This document shows positions 1 to 8,770 of a stretch of DNA of 64,000 bases, piece after piece (position 1 is the first letter of the stretch; each line of letters begins with the position of its first letter). Below the pieces are notes generated by a model. The model saw nothing but the letters and a program-made list of their open reading frames with translations. It made no database searches and was not told the origin of the DNA. A program made the position numbers and the translations under genes. This DNA is from CBDDCQ01 sp965226285 (GTDB lineage: Bacteria > Bacteroidota > Bacteroidia > Flavobacteriales > Ichthyobacteriaceae), in NCBI GenBank assembly GCA_965226285.1, contig CBDDCQ010000006.1, positions 868,001 through 932,000 on the forward strand, given 5' to 3'.

Positions 1-57
1 ACAAAATTCTATAAAAGAGTAGAAATATAAATTAATTAATTTTTTAAGATATAAATT

Positions 58-150
58 ATGCCAAGCGGAAAGAAAAGAAAAAGACATAAAATTACAACTC
101 ACAAGCGTAAAAAAAGAATGAGAAAGAATAGACATAAAAAGAAAAAATAA
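58..150 (+). CDS. AURKAIP1/COX24-domain small basic protein
   Basis: This 30-codon frame starts MPSGKKRKRHKI and is almost entirely lysine, arginine and histidine. The pattern GKKRKRHK followed by HKRKKRxRKNRHKKKK is the one I know from the tiny Bacteroidota proteins annotated as AURKAIP1/COX24 domain, related to the C-terminus of mitochondrial ribosomal protein mS38. By family it is a ribosome-associated peptide that binds rRNA. It lies just upstream of rng and is followed by a strong hairpin, so it is probably its own transcript end. It is easily missed because of its length. No ribosome binding site is visible. Identification rests on sequence pattern alone. Confidence 0.8.
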   Translation: MPSGKKRKRHKITTHKRKKRMRKNRHKKKK

Positions 151-180
151 CATTCTTGACTTCTTTTATACTTAAGAATA

Positions 181-236
181 ATTAAAAAATAAAATCAATT
201 TTAATATATTAATTAAAATTGATTTTATTTTTTAAT
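181..236 (+). terminator. Perfect 25-bp inverted repeat, likely terminator
   Basis: Bases 181-205 and 212-236 are perfect reverse complements around a 6-base loop. The descending arm ends in a run of T (228-233). It follows the 30-codon gene and precedes rng. The stem is AT-rich apart from one C/G pair per arm, but its length makes it a strong transcript end signal, possibly in both directions. Confidence 0.7.
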
Positions 237-271
237 TACTATGAAAATAATTATTCAAAAAATAAAATCCG

Positions 272-1789
272 ATGAGCAAGAACTTAGTAATAAGATCAAA
301 CTGTTCTGGTATGGACATTGCACTACTGGAAGATGGAAAACTTATAGAATTCCAACAAGAACAATTCGGCAAAGAATTTTCAGTAGGAGATATATATATA
401 GGTAGAGTAAAAAAACTAATAGCTGGGCTTAACTCATCCTTTGTAAATATAGGATATAATAAAGATGCATTCCTTCATTATAACGATTTAGGGGCAAAAG
501 TAAATACTGCTCTTAAATTTTTGAAAGACAAAGGAAAAGGAAGCTATGCTCAATTAAAACTCCAAGAAGATATTATAAAAGAAGGAAAGATAGAAGATGT
601 TATTCAGCCCGGACAAAATATCTTAGTCCAAATCGTAAAAGAACCTATCTCTACAAAGGGACCTAGATTGACTTCTCAGATTTCATTAGCAGGTAGATAC
701 CTTATACTTATACCATTTTCAAATAAAATATCTGTATCTCAAAAAATAAAATCTATATCTAAAAAGAATTTTTTAAAAAAACTAGTAAATTCCATAAAAC
801 CTAAAAATTTTGGAGTCGTTATTCGTACTTTAGCGGAAGATAAAACTACTGAAGAATTAGAAAATGACTTAAAAGAACTGCTATCAAAATGGTATGATCT
901 TGTAAAAAAATTTAGAACGAAAAAAATACCCTCAAAATTATTATCCGAAATAGATAAAACATCTATAATATTAAGAGATTTGTTTAACGATTCTTTTGAT
1001 AGAATTATAGTAAATAACACTGAATTATTCGAAGATATTCAATCTTATTTACACCAAATAGCACCTGAAAAAATAAATATTCTAAAACTCTATAAGTTTG
1101 AAAAACCTATTTTTGAAAAATATAATATTGAAAAGCAGCTTAAAGGAGCATTTGGGAAGACTGTATCTATTACCCGAGGTGCCTATTTGGTAATAGAGCA
1201 TACAGAGGCACTACATGTAATAGATGTAAATAGTGGAAATAGAATTCATAAGAACAAAGATCAAAAAAATACGGCTTTAGAGATAAATTTATTAGCTGCT
1301 AAAGAAGTATCTAGACAATTAAAATTGAGAGATATGGGAGGAATTATTGTTATTGACTTTATAGATATGAAAGATTCTGAACAAAGAAGAGAACTCTTCA
1401 ATTTTATGGTTGAACAAATGAAAGAGGATAGAGCTAAACATAAAATTTTACCCTTAACCAAATTTGGTCTGATGCAAATTACCAGACAAAGGGTAAGACC
1501 AGAAATGATTGTAGATACTATGGAGACTAATCCCTCAGGAGAGGGACAAGTAGAAGCCCCTATACTTTTGATAGAAAAAATATTTAATATATTGCAACAA
1601 TTACCACAAAATAAAATAAATATACATACCCATCCTTTTATAGCAGCATATTTGACTAAAGGTATATTTTCTTTAAGACTCAAATGGAGCATAAAACTAA
1701 AAAAAAGAATTAAAATAACTAAGAGATATTCTTATCAATTCTTAGAATATAAATTTTATAAAGGCAAACACGAAATAATAGAATATTAA
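272..1789 (+). CDS. rng: Ribonuclease G (RNase E/G family)
   Basis: The 505-residue protein is a single-strand endoribonuclease of the RNase E/G family, acting in rRNA maturation and mRNA decay in the cytoplasm. An S1-type RNA-binding region starts near residue 38 (VGDIYIGRVKKL). The catalytic magnesium aspartates are visible in HVIDVNSGN (D318) and VIDFIDMKD (D362). The length equals RNase G rather than RNase E, with no long scaffold tail. The usual CPxC zinc-link segment is replaced near residues 417-424 by METNPSGE, with no cysteine. An ATG at 241 is in another frame, so 272 is the best start. It sits next to the COX24-like gene, which fits a ribosome-maturation neighbourhood. Confidence 0.93.
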   Translation: MSKNLVIRSNCSGMDIALLEDGKLIEFQQEQFGKEFSVGDIYIGRVKKLIAGLNSSFVNIGYNKDAFLHYNDLGAKVNTALKFLKDKGKGSYAQLKLQEDIIKEGKIEDVIQPGQNILVQIVKEPISTKGPRLTSQISLAGRYLILIPFSNKISVSQKIKSISKKNFLKKLVNSIKPKNFGVVIRTLAEDKTTEELENDLKELLSKWYDLVKKFRTKKIPSKLLSEIDKTSIILRDLFNDSFDRIIVNNTELFEDIQSYLHQIAPEKINILKLYKFEKPIFEKYNIEKQLKGAFGKTVSITRGAYLVIEHTEALHVIDVNSGNRIHKNKDQKNTALEINLLAAKEVSRQLKLRDMGGIIVIDFIDMKDSEQRRELFNFMVEQMKEDRAKHKILPLTKFGLMQITRQRVRPEMIVDTMETNPSGEGQVEAPILLIEKIFNILQQLPQNKINIHTHPFIAAYLTKGIFSLRLKWSIKLKKRIKITKRYSYQFLEYKFYKGKHEIIEY

Positions 1790-1795
1790 TTATAT

Positions 1796-2467
1796 ATGAA
1801 ACAACTCAAACTAATAATTATTTTATTATCCGTTACTATTTTATTTAATTGTCGTTATAATGGTAAGGATAGTTTTAATTTGAATGGTAAAATAAAAGGA
1901 CTTAGAAAAGGTAAAATATATCTGCAAAGAAATATAAATGACTCCCTTATATCTATTGATTCCATAAATATGAAAAGTAAAAATAAATTTACTTTTAGAG
2001 GAAATTTAACTGCCCCTGAAGTATATTGGATTTATATCAAATCTAAAGAATATTTTAAAATTCCTATTTTTATGGAAAAAGGTGATATAAATATTTCCAT
2101 AAATATGGATAGTATATTAGAAGCAAAAGTAACTGGTTCTAAAAATCATAATAAACTTATAGAATTGAAAAAAATGCTATCAAAATTCAATTATAAAAAG
2201 AATTTAGCATACGTAAATCTACTACAAACTAAAAATACAAAAATAAAAACAGAAATAAAAGATAATATGACTAAACTTGAAAAAACTAAAAATTTGTATA
2301 TTCTAAATTTTGCTTTACAAAACAAAGATATGGCAATCTCTCCTTATGTTATTTATAATTACTTAAGCGAATCACCAAAAATATATTTGGATTCTATTAA
2401 AAAAACTATGGGAGAAGAAGCCTTAAAATCTATATATGGTAAATTTCTTATCCAAGATTCGAAATGA
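1796..2467 (+). CDS. DUF4369-domain lipoprotein
   Basis: The 223-residue protein has a lipoprotein signal ending in LFNC (acylated Cys19). A beta-rich segment follows whose pattern (FNLNGKIKGLRKGKIYLQR, then D-S-I-D-S and a glycine-containing GSKNHNKL turn) matches the DUF4369 domain. In Bacteroidota this domain normally sits in front of a thioredoxin-like domain in thiol:disulfide interchange lipoproteins. Here the thioredoxin part and its CxxC are absent. A lysine-rich helical stretch ends the protein. The gene starts 6 bases after rng and is followed by a second DUF4369 lipoprotein. The exact role is unknown; an envelope or periplasmic function is inferred from the signal. Confidence 0.75.
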   Translation: MKQLKLIIILLSVTILFNCRYNGKDSFNLNGKIKGLRKGKIYLQRNINDSLISIDSINMKSKNKFTFRGNLTAPEVYWIYIKSKEYFKIPIFMEKGDINISINMDSILEAKVTGSKNHNKLIELKKMLSKFNYKKNLAYVNLLQTKNTKIKTEIKDNMTKLEKTKNLYILNFALQNKDMAISPYVIYNYLSESPKIYLDSIKKTMGEEALKSIYGKFLIQDSK

Positions 2468-2521
2468 ACTAAAGTATTTATTAAAATGTCAAAAAACTAT
2501 TAACTAAACTTAAAATTAAAA

Positions 2522-3292
2522 ATGTATAAAATAATCAATATCAAAAAAATATTTTATTTAATTATTGTAATATTTCTATTTAATTGCAATAATAAAAATT
2601 CAAAAATTGTAAATATATCTGTAAAGGTCGATGGTATGGATAGTACAGAAGTATATCTCCTCAAAATTAAGGATAATAGACCCGAATATATAGATACTAC
2701 AAAAGTGGTAAAAGGTCGGTTTAATATCTCTACTAAAATGGAATACGAAGATTTTAGATTATTAGAATTTAAAGATATACCTAGAAAGCCTATTATTGCG
2801 TTTATTGGTGGAGGAGATAATATAAAAATTATAACCCACAAAGATAGTTTAGGACTTGGTAAAGAAAATATAACAGGCTCCGAAAATCACGATTTATATA
2901 AATATTTAATGAATGTCTTAAAAGAGACTCAAACTCAAGTTAAAAAACTTGTTGATGAATATCAGAATTTAAATAATAAAGAGAATAAAAAAAGATCTGA
3001 TGAAATAAAAGAAGAGTTTAATAAACTAAATAACGAAAAAAATGAAGCTATATTCCATTTTGTAGAAAAACATACTGATAATGTCATATCAGCTTGGGCT
3101 TTATTATATTTAGTTCAAAGTAAAGATAATAATAAAATCAAAGAATTATATAATAGTTTTACTGATAAAGTCAAAGACTCAGAACATGGTATTAATTTAA
3201 TTAAAAAAGTTAATATGATGACTAAATACTTAGAATCTCAAAAAGAAACAAAACAAGATTCCATAAAAACAAAACAAGATTCCATAAAATAA
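2522..3292 (+). CDS. DUF4369-domain lipoprotein with repeated C-terminus
   Basis: The 256-residue protein has a lipobox at FLFNC (Cys22) and the same DUF4369-like beta domain as its upstream neighbour (VSVKVDGMDSTEVYLLK, DSLGLGKENITGSENHDL). A highly charged, probably coiled-coil helix follows at about residues 135-185. No thioredoxin fold or CxxC motif is present. The last residues form a short tandem repeat (TKQDSIK twice), encoded by a direct DNA repeat that could vary in number. It appears to be a diverged duplicate of the gene at 1796 (shared architecture and adjacency). Function is not known. Confidence 0.72.
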   Translation: MYKIINIKKIFYLIIVIFLFNCNNKNSKIVNISVKVDGMDSTEVYLLKIKDNRPEYIDTTKVVKGRFNISTKMEYEDFRLLEFKDIPRKPIIAFIGGGDNIKIITHKDSLGLGKENITGSENHDLYKYLMNVLKETQTQVKKLVDEYQNLNNKENKKRSDEIKEEFNKLNNEKNEAIFHFVEKHTDNVISAWALLYLVQSKDNNKIKELYNSFTDKVKDSEHGINLIKKVNMMTKYLESQKETKQDSIKTKQDSIK

Positions 3293-3404
3293 TGTTAAGT
3301 TCAATATAAAGTTTCCCTAAATTACAAGAGAATGTTTCCTTAGGTTATGCTCAGCGATCTGCAGGATAGGTTTTGTTGGGTTATCGATCGAAGCGTCTAA
3401 AAAT

Positions 3405-3436
3405 AAAAAAACTCACTATGTTCAGTGAGTTTTTTT
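3405..3436. terminator. Bidirectional rho-independent terminator
   Basis: Arms ACTCACT / AGTGAGT, extended by A-run and T-run, span 3405-3417 and 3424-3436 with a 6-base loop. The structure has a T-tail on both strands and lies between converging genes ending at 3292 (+) and 3448 (-), so it can serve both. Confidence 0.85.
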
Positions 3437-3447
3437 ATAGAACCTAA

Positions 3448-5127
3448 TTAAAATCTATAAGTAAGCCCTGCTATCACCTGAAAACCTTGAACTTTATAAT
3501 AACTCCAAAACTCATAATTTTGGTTTAGAACATTATTGAGATTTAATGAGAGAGATAACTTATCACTTAGTTTATAATATGAACTAAAATTGACATCAGT
3601 ATAGTAATTATTCATATTAGGTCTTCCTTTCATACCTGCTACAAAAAAAGTATCTAACCCAAATTGCAATCCCTCCAGAAGTTCATATTTTGAAAATAAT
3701 GTAAGTTTTACAGTAGGAATATGATTGAGATTTTCATCTTCTTTATCCTTTGATTTAACTTTATTAGCCAAATAGTATATATTGAACTTAGCTATAGTTC
3801 CTATCTCTATATTATCTTTGTTACTGTATTTGATAACCCCATTTAGACTACTAAAAAATACCTCATTATATTTTAATTTATATTTATACACTTCATCGTC
3901 TTTTGCACCTACTTTAAGATAATCAAAGGATACAAAATTATCTTGTTTCTTTATAGAAAACATTGCATCATAAGTCAAATTAGGTAATAAAATACCTTTC
4001 ATTCCAAAATAAACATCAAATATATCTATAGTGGGTTGAATAGTTACACTTTCATATAAAAAAGGATTTCTATTTACTAAATTATTATATGTATTTTGAT
4101 GTATATCTCCTCTTACCCCTGCATAAGTAATCATTACATCTCTAATAATAGCATAATTACCCTCCACTAAAGGATAAACTCTCGATTTGAATTTATTATT
4201 CAATATATCTATATTCATACTTAACTTTACACCTAAATTTATGCCAAACCGTTTATTTGTAATTTTAAACTGCAAACTTACATCACTATCAAAGAACTTT
4301 GATTTATATTTATGCTTACTTCCAATTGAGTTGTCATTATACTTTGCATTGAGGTATGCCACTAAAACCTCCTCTCCAAACTTCATATTAAATTTAGAAT
4401 TAGCTTTTGTACTCAATTCTTTAACATTATTATCTCGATTAGTAAGATGAGATATCTTGTAAGTCAAACTCTCAAAAAAGGGAGTATCTTTTGTATTTGA
4501 ATTGATATTTCCAGATAAATAAAAATTATGGTAAACTTGTTTTACATCTTTATTTTTAGAATAATCAATTCCTTGAACTTCCCCATAATAGTTGTTCATA
4601 TTTCTATGATAACCCAAATTATGAGTAAATGTATATTTAGCAAATTGCTTTTGATGAAAAAACTCTGCTTTATTTTTAGCAAATGAATCGTCTAATGTAA
4701 TATCATCTATACCTCCCTCGGAAGAAAGGTGATTTAGGTAAATACCAAATAAGTGAGATTTATATTTTTTAGCAAAATAAAAATCAATATTAACCGTCAA
4801 ATAGTTAGCTACTGCCACGCTAATAAAATTATTTCTAAACTTCTTTTTTTTAGGTTTTTCTAAACTCTTCATTTGTATGGGTTTTGCCTGAAAAGAAGAA
4901 ACTACACCTAAACCCAAAAAGTCATAATTTACAAGTATTTTCTTTTCATTACTGGGAGCATCTCCTTTTGGATATTTTTTTATTTTACTAAATTTATAAC
5001 CAGTAGGGTCATAAGATTTTACTACATTTATCACTTCTGTATCTAATTTTTTTTCATCTTCATTTTGTGCAAAAACGGTAAAAAAAGTAATATAACATAT
5101 ACATAATAAAAAAACTCTATTCTTCAT
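3448..5127 (-). CDS. Outer-membrane beta-barrel protein, TonB-dependent-receptor-like
   Basis: The 559-residue protein has a signal peptide (MKNRVFLLCICYITFFTVFA, cleavage before Q21). A barrel-like alternation of aromatic and polar strands fills most of the length, ending in the outer-membrane signature ITYRF-type end (GLTYRF, terminal F). It resembles the C-terminal barrel of Bacteroidota TonB-dependent receptors, but no plug domain or TonB box is recognisable, and 559 residues is short for a full receptor. The 11-base overlap with the upstream TPR gene (start within 5117-5127) indicates co-translation. The pair may be one outer-membrane unit; the substrate is unknown. Confidence 0.7.
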   Translation of the reverse strand: MKNRVFLLCICYITFFTVFAQNEDEKKLDTEVINVVKSYDPTGYKFSKIKKYPKGDAPSNEKKILVNYDFLGLGVVSSFQAKPIQMKSLEKPKKKKFRNNFISVAVANYLTVNIDFYFAKKYKSHLFGIYLNHLSSEGGIDDITLDDSFAKNKAEFFHQKQFAKYTFTHNLGYHRNMNNYYGEVQGIDYSKNKDVKQVYHNFYLSGNINSNTKDTPFFESLTYKISHLTNRDNNVKELSTKANSKFNMKFGEEVLVAYLNAKYNDNSIGSKHKYKSKFFDSDVSLQFKITNKRFGINLGVKLSMNIDILNNKFKSRVYPLVEGNYAIIRDVMITYAGVRGDIHQNTYNNLVNRNPFLYESVTIQPTIDIFDVYFGMKGILLPNLTYDAMFSIKKQDNFVSFDYLKVGAKDDEVYKYKLKYNEVFFSSLNGVIKYSNKDNIEIGTIAKFNIYYLANKVKSKDKEDENLNHIPTVKLTLFSKYELLEGLQFGLDTFFVAGMKGRPNMNNYYTDVNFSSYYKLSDKLSLSLNLNNVLNQNYEFWSYYKVQGFQVIAGLTYRF

Positions 5128-8100
5128 TCTTTATTTTTTTAGGTGTTTCTGTAGGTACCTCTCTTTCAGATGCTTTTTCATTTTTTAATTTATTCAATAA
5201 TTCTCCTGCTTCTCTCTTTATATCATCAAAATTAAAGTTATCGATTATACTTTTACATGTAAAAGTAGCTTGGTAATTATCTTTCAACTCATAATAATTA
5301 TAAGCCATAAGCAATAGTGCTTTAGCCCCCCAGTATTTATATTGAGCATAATTAGTAGCTATCTTAAATATTTCTTTATTAGATTTTTTATACGCTCCTT
5401 CCCTATTATAGAACCAAGATTTATAATATAATGCCTCTACTCTTATTTTCTCTTGGGTTGCTTTTTCAAGTAATTGATACTTTAATTTTGCTATAGAATC
5501 TCGAGTATGTATAATATGGTCTCTAGCAATTACTAAATTAGCTTTTTCCTTGGTTTCTCGATCTACAATATCCTGATTTACAATCATTTTAGCATATTTT
5601 AGAGCGTTTTTATTAGATTTATCTTGTATATAAATTGTGAGTAATTGCTGCCTTGCAAAAAAGATATTTTTAGGTTCATTAGCTTCTTTTTCTAAACGCT
5701 CGAGTAACGTTAACAATTGTTCATCTCTTTTATCAGATGCTAATAGAATTTCAATTAGCCTAACTAAAGCACTTTCGGTATAATCGTTATTGGAAAAAGA
5801 TAATATATTCTGATAGTACTGCTTGGCTTCATCATAACGTTTAAGTATATCCAAAGACTGTGAAATATTTACATTAGCCTCAAGAACAAATATACCGTTG
5901 GGATACTTCTCTAAATACTTTTTAAAATTTTTGATAGCTCGCTCTCTGCTACCTGACATCAAACTCTTTTCTGCCATATCATAAGTAGTAGAATCTATTT
6001 GAGCTTGAGTAATGTTTACAAAGGAAATATTCTTTACCCAATCGACATAATCATCCACATTTCCCATAGAAATATAAACTTTTTTAGCATTTTCTACTGC
6101 TTGTCTTGCTTCCGAAGATAAAGGATAATTATCTACAATGCCTTTATACACTTCTATAGCTTTTTCATTTTCATTGATATTGTAATATATCAACCCTCGT
6201 TTCAATTTAGCTTTGATGGCATATATACTATTAGCGTAAGACTGCTCTATCTTCAAATAATATGAAATTGCTTTTTCATTATTTCCATTACTCAAATAAC
6301 TATTGGCAATGCTATAAAGAGCATCATCTATATACTTTGAGTTTTCAAATCGATTTAAGAAAATTGTCAAAATTTTTATCTTTTCATCATCTTTGCCCAA
6401 TAAACCGTAACATAGTGCTTTCTTATAGAAGCTATAATCAGAATTATAATTGTTCTCTATACACTTTTGATACCACTCTACAGCTTGTTGATATGCTTTA
6501 GTTATAAAATATATATCCGAAATACTAACATATATATTTAATTTTATTTTTTCATCGTCACATAAGGGTATATACCTTTGAAAATATTCAACACCCTTCT
6601 TGTAATTTTTCATCTTTATATAAGCACTTCCCATATGATAATACAAATCTTTATATTCTCGAGTACGCTTAGCTTCATCCATAAAATAAAATTGCTTATA
6701 AGAGCGAATGGCTAACCTATATTTTTTTTGCATATAAAGGGATTCTGCAAGCCAGTATATAGCTTTTGCCCTTATATTCATATCAAAACTATGCTTTATA
6801 GAAAGTTCAAAATATTCTAAAGCTGCTAAATAATCCTTTTCTTTATACAGCTCTATACCTCTGTAATAAGCTACTTTTTGATAGGCTATTTTTTTATCCA
6901 AAGATACTCCTTTAAGTTGCCTAAGAACTTCTAAAGCAGATTCGTATTGTTTTGAAGTAATATAAGAATCTATCAAGTAATTATACATAGTTTGTCGCTC
7001 AGAAGAATTAGGATATAATTCTAAATATTTAGACAAAACCTCTGAAGTATTCTCATAAATATTTCCGACTTGATAACTCAATTTGGCATAGTTAATCCAA
7101 GAGTTCTTTTGAACTTTATTATCATAGTCCATATAAGCTGCTGAACGAAATGCATTTATAGCCTCTGCTTTATCATTTAACTTCATATAACAAATTGCCA
7201 ACTGATAGTATGCATGCTGTACTAATTGATTGCTTCCTGTTGTAATCTTATTATAATATGAAATTGCTTTTTGATAATCATCTTGTTTATAATAAGCAAA
7301 ACCTAATTGATAATAATCTTGATGAGTAAACCGTCCTTTATATTTAAGCAAATAAGGAATTGCTTCTTTATATTCTTTAAGATAAAAATAACTCTCCCCT
7401 ATGATTTTATTCATCTCTGATTTAGTATCTTTGATATTCTTTTCTATCTTTTTATTTTTCTTCTTTTTTTCTTTACTATTATCTATATTTACTTTAGAAA
7501 GGTACTCTTTGGCAGATAATATAGCCTTGCGGTACTGCTGTTGTTTAAAATATATCTTAGTAAAATATATTTCTTTTAATGGGGTATATGCTTTTTTCTT
7601 TATCTTATTGAAGTGATGGAGTGCTACTTTATAATTCCGCTCATCATAAGATATATGTCCATAATAATAATTAGATTTATCTTTATAAATTGAATATTTA
7701 CTAACTTTGGAAAAATTTAATTTTGCTCCTTCATAATCCTTGGTAAACAACTTAGCATATCCCAACTTAAAATTATATTCATCTAATTGAATTTCAGGTA
7801 AAAGGAAAATTTCTACTTTATCAAACCATTTTATAGATTTATTGTATTTTCCATGATTAAATAAATAATTTCCAATTATAAAATATACCTGATTTACTTG
7901 TGGAAATGTGGGAAAAGCCTCTATAAATTCCTTTAAAAGTTTTACGGCATCTCTATGTCCCATTCTAAGGGCACACAAAGCATTATAATAGTAACTATTG
8001 ATATAAATATCTGTGTTCTTATCACTCTTAGAAAGCTCTAAAAAAAAACGTTGAGCAATAAGATACTGCCCCGCTTGGTACATCTCTACAGCTTTATCAA

Positions 8101-8197
8101 ATTTCATTTTAAGATGAGTATGAATAGAACTTTGCTGAGCAAATATAAAATTTGATAGAAATACCACAAGCAAGCTGATTTTATTTATTTGATTCAT
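5117..8197 (-). CDS. Large periplasmic tetratricopeptide-repeat protein
   Basis: The 1026-residue protein starts with a signal peptide (cleavage likely after IFA, before Q21). It is then built of TPR-type helix pairs: AxxYYxLAxCYxKLxDYxxAI patterns recur along the whole length, for example YQLGFAYYKQDDYQKAISYYN and YNYLIDSYITSKQYESALEVL. The C-terminus is charged and lysine/glutamate-rich. TPR solenoids bind protein partners. Overlap with the barrel gene just downstream suggests it works with that outer-membrane protein, perhaps in assembly or secretion. A candidate minus-strand promoter lies at 8443-8473, upstream of a decayed gene fragment. Function is inferred only from fold and context. 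Confidence 0.8.
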   Translation of the reverse strand: MNQINKISLLVVFLSNFIFAQQSSIHTHLKMKFDKAVEMYQAGQYLIAQRFFLELSKSDKNTDIYINSYYYNALCALRMGHRDAVKLLKEFIEAFPTFPQVNQVYFIIGNYLFNHGKYNKSIKWFDKVEIFLLPEIQLDEYNFKLGYAKLFTKDYEGAKLNFSKVSKYSIYKDKSNYYYGHISYDERNYKVALHHFNKIKKKAYTPLKEIYFTKIYFKQQQYRKAILSAKEYLSKVNIDNSKEKKKKNKKIEKNIKDTKSEMNKIIGESYFYLKEYKEAIPYLLKYKGRFTHQDYYQLGFAYYKQDDYQKAISYYNKITTGSNQLVQHAYYQLAICYMKLNDKAEAINAFRSAAYMDYDNKVQKNSWINYAKLSYQVGNIYENTSEVLSKYLELYPNSSERQTMYNYLIDSYITSKQYESALEVLRQLKGVSLDKKIAYQKVAYYRGIELYKEKDYLAALEYFELSIKHSFDMNIRAKAIYWLAESLYMQKKYRLAIRSYKQFYFMDEAKRTREYKDLYYHMGSAYIKMKNYKKGVEYFQRYIPLCDDEKIKLNIYVSISDIYFITKAYQQAVEWYQKCIENNYNSDYSFYKKALCYGLLGKDDEKIKILTIFLNRFENSKYIDDALYSIANSYLSNGNNEKAISYYLKIEQSYANSIYAIKAKLKRGLIYYNINENEKAIEVYKGIVDNYPLSSEARQAVENAKKVYISMGNVDDYVDWVKNISFVNITQAQIDSTTYDMAEKSLMSGSRERAIKNFKKYLEKYPNGIFVLEANVNISQSLDILKRYDEAKQYYQNILSFSNNDYTESALVRLIEILLASDKRDEQLLTLLERLEKEANEPKNIFFARQQLLTIYIQDKSNKNALKYAKMIVNQDIVDRETKEKANLVIARDHIIHTRDSIAKLKYQLLEKATQEKIRVEALYYKSWFYNREGAYKKSNKEIFKIATNYAQYKYWGAKALLLMAYNYYELKDNYQATFTCKSIIDNFNFDDIKREAGELLNKLKNEKASEREVPTETPKKIKNEE

Positions 8198-8203
8198 GTA
8201 TCA

Positions 8204-8310
8204 TGTATTATAAACCTTAAAAGTATGGAATAATAAACCTACACCCCACCTGCTAAAGGATAAAACCAGAGTTTATCAGGTTGTGTATAATAATTTAAAA
8301 CCCGCCAAAA
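8204..8310 (-). pseudogene. Decayed fragment of a 2TM-domain gene
   Basis: Read on the minus strand, this stretch matches the middle of the 2TM-domain genes at 14377 and 14925 nearly base for base (the part coding NYYTQPDxLWFYYPLAGWG and HTLKVYN). Several 1-4 base deletions break the frame. It sits between the TPR gene start and that gene's probable promoter, so it is now a transcribed leader remnant. No intact start or end remains. Confidence 0.75.
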
Positions 8311-8442
8311 GAACTATAAGTAGTCTTTCTACCATTTGTTTTTGTCCTACTATACTTATATTTATCTCTGCGGTGAGTAGATTTAAAAAGGCACTTTTAT
8401 GTTTAATTTTTTTAATAAGTTTAATATTGTATTATTGGGGTG

Positions 8443-8473
8443 CAAATTTATCAAATCCAATTTAAATATGCAA
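8443..8473 (-). promoter_or_regulatory. Candidate minus-strand promoter for the TPR gene
   Basis: On the minus strand a TTG (8471-8473) is followed after 20 bases by TAAATTTG (8443-8450), the Bacteroidota -33/-7 consensus. Transcription would run through the 2TM remnant into the TPR gene, giving a leader of about 240 bases. Confidence 0.5.
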
Positions 8474-8732
8474 TACGGATAGGTAAATTTTAATTTTTTT
8501 AAGCAAAGGTTTAAAAAACGCTCGTAATAGTAACGTAAGTTTGAATAGAACTAAGAGATAAAAAGGTTTAATGATGATACTGTAAATGAATTGATGATGA
8601 TTATATTTATAATGGGATATTTTTTGCAGTAGTTTTATTTTTATGTATATTTTATGAAGTTTTTTTTAATTCTTTGTTTTAGAGCCTCAAAAAAATTTAT
8701 TTTTTTTATTCATTAATTTTTAATTTATTTGT

Positions 8733-8740
8733 TAATTTTG
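8733..8740 (+). promoter_or_regulatory. -7 promoter element of the first surface lipoprotein gene
   Basis: TAATTTTG fits TAnnTTTG. No clear TTG lies 17-23 bases upstream. A start site near 8747 would exclude the upstream ATG at 8729 and supports translation from 8771. The preceding 60 bases (long A and T runs) recur upstream of the broken copy near 12.7 kb. Confidence 0.5.
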
Positions 8741-8770
8741 CACCTTGTTAAATCATTAATCATTAATAAA

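Noticed and set aside
8283..8465. 60-codon frame on the plus strand
   Set aside because: Its first part is antisense to the 2TM pseudogene; the rest shows no protein-like conservation or promoter.
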